Source: Sipunculus nudus
Lineage: Eukaryota > Annelida > Sipuncula > Golfingiida > Sipunculidae
Direction of reading: 5' to 3'
Length of the DNA stretch: 64,000 nucleotides
Assembly: GCA_026874595.1 (NCBI GenBank)
Contig: CM049306.1
Span: 95,097,642 to 95,161,641 of the forward strand
Positions 58,856 to 64,000 of the stretch are shown here, one piece after another; position 1 is the stretch's first letter, and the number at the start of each line of letters is the position of its first letter. Both the position numbers and the translations under genes were made by a program. The notes beneath the pieces are model-generated. The model saw nothing but the letters and a program-made list of their open reading frames with translations. It ran no database searches and was not told the origin of the DNA.

Positions 58856-59814
58856 AAGCTAAGATTCCTTATGTACGGTTGTGGAATGCGGACAGAATCG
58901 CTATTTGTAGCGTGTTTGGGGGCAGGGTACTCGAGAGGGAGGGGGCCAGTCTACTGAAAACACGTTGTTCGAATTCACCACTCGGAACTCCTCAGCCGAA
59001 TCCGGATTCTGACCTCGGATGTATCAAGGGCGCAGCCATGGAAGTAGTTCGGCGAAGGTCAAGGCCGCGTCATGGGTTAATTAAAAACAAACCAACATTT
59101 AAAGAGACAAGCTCTACATACAATTGATATTATTGATTATTTTGAAGGAATATACAGCGAGAGACTCGTAGATTACGTGCACTTCATGTATGTTTTGCAC
59201 TGTGGTAGGTTTGCTGCATTAGGATAAAGCTGAAGCCAGTTGGTACGCCAATTGGAACGCTTTATGGCGTGTACAATATTCACGAGCTGTTTCATGCTTC
59301 GCCTTGTTGCATCACATACATAATGACGCCGTGCGGCAAGATGAAATACCTTATTATAAAGCTTATAAAATGTATATTAACAATATTTTTAGACGTTCAA
59401 CTGCTCTTGTTTAATCAATGCTTCGGAATGAAGTTTATCAGGGAATATTTGGTTATAAACCGCGGTTGTTGTTCGCCGTACTTCCGCCGCAGAAAATATC
59501 CATGCCATGGGCATATCCTAGGGCCATAAATACATCCGAGCCTATTATCGAGTGTCTCGCGAGATCTGGCGATATGTTCCGAATGGTTGTTCACTGGTGT
59601 GAGCCAGCAAGAGAGAGACGTTTAAGGAACGCAGGCCGGCCCGAACCAGGAGCTAGGCTCGATGGACGTCCGGTACTATAGTGTTGCCATGTGGGACAGG
59701 CAGCAGGCGGCTGTGAAATGGTAGTTTGGATATGTATTTAGACTAAGTTGTGGCTCTGTTGTAACCAAAGAGCCACAGGGCCCTGCCTTCACTTTCACTT
59801 CTAGCGGACGGGAA
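58856..59814. other. Unassigned spacer
   Basis: About 960 bp of fairly GC-balanced DNA with short ORFs but no recognised domain, and no clear splice-bounded exon. Confidence 0.3.
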
Positions 59815-59822
59815 CGCATGCA

Positions 59823-61374
59823 GGGTCTTTCTAAACACCGAAAAGTACCGAAAAGTACCGAAAAGTTACCGAAAAGTACCGAAAAGTGACGAAAAGTTAC
59901 CGAAAAGTTACTGAAAAGTAACTGAAAAGACTTTAAAAGCATCTTTCAATTAATACTAACATAAAAATTACCAAAAAGTTGTTTCAGACTGGCAATAAAG
60001 ATAGCAAATTGTGTTTTTTTTTTTTTTTACTTTTTTATAGGATAATGAAAAGTGACTGAAAAGCACCATAAAGTGACAAAATGTTATCAAATAAGTACTA
60101 AAAAATACCAAAAGTTACTGAAAAGTTGCCAAAAAATACTTTTAAAGTTAGTGAATAGTACCAAAAGTTACCGAAAAGTACTGAAAAGTTACCGAAAAGT
60201 TACCGAAAAGTACCAAAAGTTACCGAAAAGTTACCCAAAAATACTGAAAAGTTACTGAATAGTACCAAAAAGTTACCAAAAAAGTACTGAAAAATAACTG
60301 AAAAGTATCGAAAAGTTACTGAAAAGTATCGAAAGGCAATTTTTAAATAACGTAAACCCCCAAATATACCAAAAGTTGTTTTAGACTGTCAGTAAAGTAA
60401 GCAAATAGTGTGCTTTTTTCAAAGGATTATGAAAAATGAGTACTAGAAAATGACAAAATGTAACCATATAAGTACTAACAAATAAAAAAAAAAATATACA
60501 AAAATATGTCAAAAAGTACTGAAAAGTACTTAAGGTTACCAATAAGTCACTTAAGAGTTACTGAATACTATATTAAAAATAATTATTTTAATTTTGGAAT
60601 ATCTGCTCATTATAAAGTTTATATGCCTGATTCATTTTTAAAGCTGATTTGAATGGGAACATCATTTGAAATATTGAACAGTTTTTTTATTCTTTCGGCA
60701 GTAATATACTGGTACAGCCTTGTGAGAGAGGTAGCCATAACTTTAAAATAAATAAAACCAAGGGCAGCAAATCTTTGAATGTTTATTGTATTGTGAAATC
60801 AGAATGCATTTCACAAAAATGTCCATATTTTTTTATAAAGTGCCATTTTAGACCATTGAGAGGTTCTGAATTAAGTACATAATATAGAATATTTTATGTA
60901 AATCCACTTAGTAAATAATATAATTTTTAAATGACCAAGCACCTAATAAAAGAACATTTTATTTCAAGTCAGTGAGTAAACATTTAGGATGGAAAGCAGT
61001 TTGATCATATTATCTCTCACACTGAAAATATATTATGGCAAACCACGCAACACAATGGTGCTTTTCATTCATTTTTATCACTATTCTTGCCATTTTCATT
61101 TATTTAAAAATTATAAATGTATCCATACTTTTAAGTAAGGTAACTTTAAAAAAAAAAAATTGTGTATTTTAGAACTTATTTTATAAAGAAAAGGTCTGGA
61201 TATGTTTCACATGGGTGGGGTACAACAATTAAATGGGCAGTACCCCGAAAAACACATATGTGAGATATTTAAATAATCACTGAACTTGTTTGCAGGTAAC
61301 TTTTCGGTAACTTTTCGGTACTTTTCGGTAACTTTTCGGTACTTTCCGGTACTTTTCGGTGTTTAGAAAGACCC
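59823..61374. mobile_element. 1.55-kb hAT-like element with ends made of ACCGAAAAGT repeats
   Basis: An exact 8-bp direct repeat CGCATGCA flanks the element (59815-59822 and 61375-61382). The ends are inverted: GGGTCTTTCTAAACACCG on the left, the same in complement on the right, running on for roughly 75 bp of ACCGAAAAGT-type words. The left half (59823 to about 60570) is a long degenerate array of ACCGAAAAGT, ACTGAAAAGT, ACCAAAAAGT and related 10-11-bp words. An 8-bp duplication and GGGTC ends suggest a hAT superfamily non-autonomous element. The plus ORF at 60052-60258, lysine- and tyrosine-rich, is a repeat translation; no transposase was seen. Confidence 0.85.
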
Positions 61375-61404
61375 CGCATGCATCTTCTGATGATGCACCC
61401 AGTT

Positions 61405-61814
61405 TAATCTGTGTTTCCATTCATCCGTATATCTCGTACGTCTCGTACGCAAAAAATCGGATCCTTCTTTTTAAGATGAACTGTTTCCATATGTACGTTT
61501 TAACGTGCTCCGCATGCGTATCCGCAAAAACGGACGTACAGCATCGAAACGGATCGGTGAGCGAGTCATCCGTTTTGCGGATGGCAAAAATGCCTAAATG
61601 TCCCAACAGTGCCCCGGTGCCAGATGTGATGAGACATATTGACATACTTCCTGCCTGTCTTCCTTTCAGTTTCAAAAGAGGCACGTGAAAGGGTATCCGC
61701 AAGATAAACGTACGTACTTATGGAAACAGTTTTTGCGGACTGCGCGCTATGGAACATACGTACGTCTTTTGTGGATACGTTTTTTTTGCGGATACATGGA
61801 AACACAGCTTTACA
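61405..61814. mobile_element. MITE with CTGTGTTTCCAT ends
   Basis: The left end CTGTGTTTCCATTCATCCGT and the right end, complemented, CTGTGTTTCCATGTATCCGC form the inverted repeat. The interior has many near-palindromic ACGTACGT, TTTTGCGGA and TATCCGCA words. Target duplication was not resolved. The two ORFs inside overlap on both strands because of this symmetry. Confidence 0.65.
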
Positions 61815-62129
61815 GGGGCCAAATCACCTATAAAGCATGTTGAATTAACACGAAAAATAGCGTCTAGTCTTTGAAATAAATTTTACCCGCCTTAATTTTG
61901 CACTGAAACCGTACACGAGTGTTAAAAACAGTGGACCCGGCGGGATCCAACATGTCAACATAAATAGCGCATGGGCCTTCGTGTACCGCCTAGGCCAAAT
62001 TAGATGTCAAACATAAGATACTCTGACTGAGCCCCCAAAATGTAATACATGTAGCCGCTGGCTGAAACATTGCATGTTATTTATCGCGCATGCGCAAAAT
62101 CGGACCTCCGTCTATGCAGCCTTGTTGTT

Positions 62130-62290
62130 GTAAACAGACACACATGAATTGTGTTTACAAAGACCCAAAACCATAACAAGGTGTTAAACAGCTCAAAGGG
62201 AGGTACTGACACTGTGCCCTGGGATTGTTTTGCTGAGAAAGTTTTTGTATTCAGTAAAGCTGAACTGATAGTAGGAAAGAATAGGCATAA
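62130..62290. repeat. Dispersed repeat, family D, copy 3
   Basis: Aligns with the second half of the copy at 47330-47720 through AAACAGACACACATGAA, TGTGTTTAC, CATAACAA and a GTATTCAGTAAAGCTGAAC stretch. Several indels make it diverged. Confidence 0.5.
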
Positions 62291-62354
62291 AATTCCTCCT
62301 TAATATGTCCCTTTAAGTACATGCGTCTATCTAAAGTGTGGTTAACCGAGGCGA

Positions 62355-62588
62355 TTGTTTCAGCCAGCGGTGTGCAGTGCACGTGTTACATAATCACTGC
62401 TGTGTGTGTCCTTGTAACTTGACCACTGGCTACACAGGACCGCCAGCTACACGGGTTGTTACCAGAGTTACGCACTGGATTGTTGCAGCCGGCCAGATGC
62501 ATGTCCCATGTCACAGGTCACATTTCAGCTGGTTGGGCAAGGAAGTAAGCAATGTAACACGTGCACTGCACACCGCAGGCTGAAACAA
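62355..62588. mobile_element. 234-bp MITE with ~36-bp terminal inverted repeats
   Basis: The left arm 62355-62390 (starts TTGTTTCAGCCAGCGGTGTG, ends CACGTGTTACA) and the right arm 62553-62588 are near-perfect complements, differing at about one position. Such long, well-preserved repeats suggest recent activity. No clear target duplication. The 81-residue ORF inside is not supported as a gene. Confidence 0.85.
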
Positions 62589-62849
62589 ACATCCCCGCTC
62601 CCAATCGTCTAACATGGCATCGTTCCCGTCCGCTAGATAAATGAAGGCAGCGACGTGTGGCTCTGTGTTTACAATAACTGTTTCTTGATAAGTAGCAGAG
62701 TTATTTTAAACTTACTGTTAGAGGTGACCTGTGTGTTGTTGTTTCTGTCCCCGCCAAGTAATTAATCCCTCCCTATATTATCAATAATCCCTTGTATATC
62801 GCCCAACCAGAAGCTTTGGTCTGGGGAAATGTATCTCCCGGGACTTGGA

Positions 62850-64000
62850 AAGTTGTAACTAGAATATCAGCAAAAGCTGACAAAAGCCCTCAGCCAAAAG
62901 AACAGTGTTTATACGTGGTAACAGTAACACGTACGAAATATTTGTTCTCACATGGACCTATATCTGTACACGTCTCAGTTATAAATTTAAACTGGAGAGG
63001 TATGTACCATGTTTCATAACAATCCACCAAATGCTTCCTGAGAAATAAGCTCCTAAGTTTAACCCTATTCTAAGCGTTGTAACCTTGAAAGTAGGTCAAG
63101 GTCACCCATCTTTGAACATGACCAAGATTTTGTCAATATGCATCAGCACTGAAGAAATGTAGTTCCTGTGTTGAATACCTTTGGAGATATCTCGCTCACA
63201 GGGCCAAAGTTGAAAAATCCGATAAAAATTCATTAAAAATGAGAAATTGTAGGTGGCTCCACCAAACTTGTCCAGCAGGTAAAAACCATCAGTACCAATG
63301 ATTATAGTAAGTTTTGTGAAAATCCACCCAATGGTACCTGAGAAATAAGCTTATAAGTGTTTTTCTATAATCAGCTGTAAAACGTAAAAATATAGGTCAA
63401 GGTCACCCATCTTCGAACTTTTCTAAGTTTTTGTAGATATATATCTTCACCGAAGAAATAAAATTCATACGTTGAATCCTTCAAGAGATATCCCGCTCAC
63501 AAGGCCAAAGTTGAAAAATCAGAGAAAAATTCATTACAAATCAGAAATTGTGAGTGGCGCCTACTTACTTGTGCAGTAGGTACAGACCATCAGTCCCAAT
63601 GATCGTAGTAAGTTTTGTAAAAATCCACCCAATGGTTCCTAAGAAATAAGCTTCTAAGTGTTTTTTCTATAATCAGCTGTAAAACGTAGAAAAATAGGCT
63701 AAGGTCACCCATCTTCGAACTTGACCGAGATTTTGTTGATATACATCTTCATCGAAGAAATAAAGTTCCTACGATGAATCCTTTTAGAGATATCCCGCTC
63801 ACAAGGCCAAAGTTGAAAAATCCGAAAAAATTAATTAAAAATCAGAAATTGTAGGTAGCGCCCCCTTACTTGTGCAGCAAGTACAGAACATCAGTCCCAA
63901 TAATCATAGTAAGTTTTGTGAAAATCCCCCCAATGGTTCCTGAGAAATAAGCTTCAAAGTGTTTTTCTATAATCAGCTCTAAAACGTAGAAAAATAGGTC
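62850..64000. repeat. 301-bp tandem satellite, continues past the window
   Basis: The anchor AGAAATAAGC occurs at 63041, 63341, 63642 and 63943, so the period is 300-301 bp, with more than three units. The unit contains GGTCAAGGTCACCCATCTT, GAAGAAATAAAGTTC, GAGATATCCCGCTCACA, GGTGGCTCC-type or GTGGCGCC-type words and AGTAAGTTTTGTGAAAA. The head at about 62859 (CTAGAATATCAGCAAAAGCT) matches 49058, with an insertion of about 70 bp after it. The same family is at 49050-49570. Confidence 0.9.

Noticed and set aside
60052-60258. Lysine/tyrosine-rich ORF
   Set aside because: Translation of the ACCGAAAAGT repeat in the hAT-like element.

Overview
The window is non-coding-rich animal nuclear DNA, most likely from a mollusc. 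Introns have GT..AG ends, there are many long (TA)n tracts, and transposon relics are everywhere. One gene encodes a secreted 12-cysteine IGFBP-N protein of the perlustrin kind known from molluscan shell, and several elements have the tandem-core layout described in bivalves. The species cannot be named from sequence alone. No prokaryotic or viral genes, rRNA, tRNA or CRISPR were seen.

Three host genes can be supported. (1) A two-exon plus-strand gene (20772-23399) encodes a 385-residue, two-membrane-span protein of the BK-channel beta-subunit (KCNMB/TipE, CaKB) type with a very long cytoplasmic tail. (2) A three-exon plus-strand gene (34130-38588) encodes a 123-residue secreted perlustrin-like IGFBP-domain protein; it looks complete and has a poly(A) signal. 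(3) The last exon of a minus-strand carbohydrate sulfotransferase (56733-57644) lies here; its upstream exons were not found. The three have unrelated functions and simply share a locus.

Most of the rest is mobile or repetitive. 0-3.2 kb: a frameshifted LINE reverse-transcriptase tail, a G-rich MITE and AT microsatellites. 9-13.4 kb: dispersed repeats, a recent 185-bp tandem duplication, copy A of a tandem-core element and a foldback. 27-30.8 kb: a large element with long inverted arms. 39.9-45.6 kb: a 5.6-kb element with CACTG termini, subterminal repeats and exons of an unidentified small gene, part of which recurs at 55.7 kb. 48.6-51.3 kb: an array of about 180-bp units with higher-order structure between 12-bp inverted repeats. 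54.7-55.6 kb: copy B of the tandem-core element. 59.8-61.4 kb: a 1.55-kb hAT-like element with a perfect 8-bp target duplication, its ends built from an ACCGAAAAGT repeat. 61.4-62.6 kb: two MITEs. 62.9-64 kb: a 301-bp satellite running off the window.

All similarity statements come from reading the sequence and from knowledge of the families; no database search was possible. The large gaps (5-9.5, 13.4-15.5, 18.2-20.7, 30.8-33.1 and 51.3-53.2 kb) hold nothing I can recognise.
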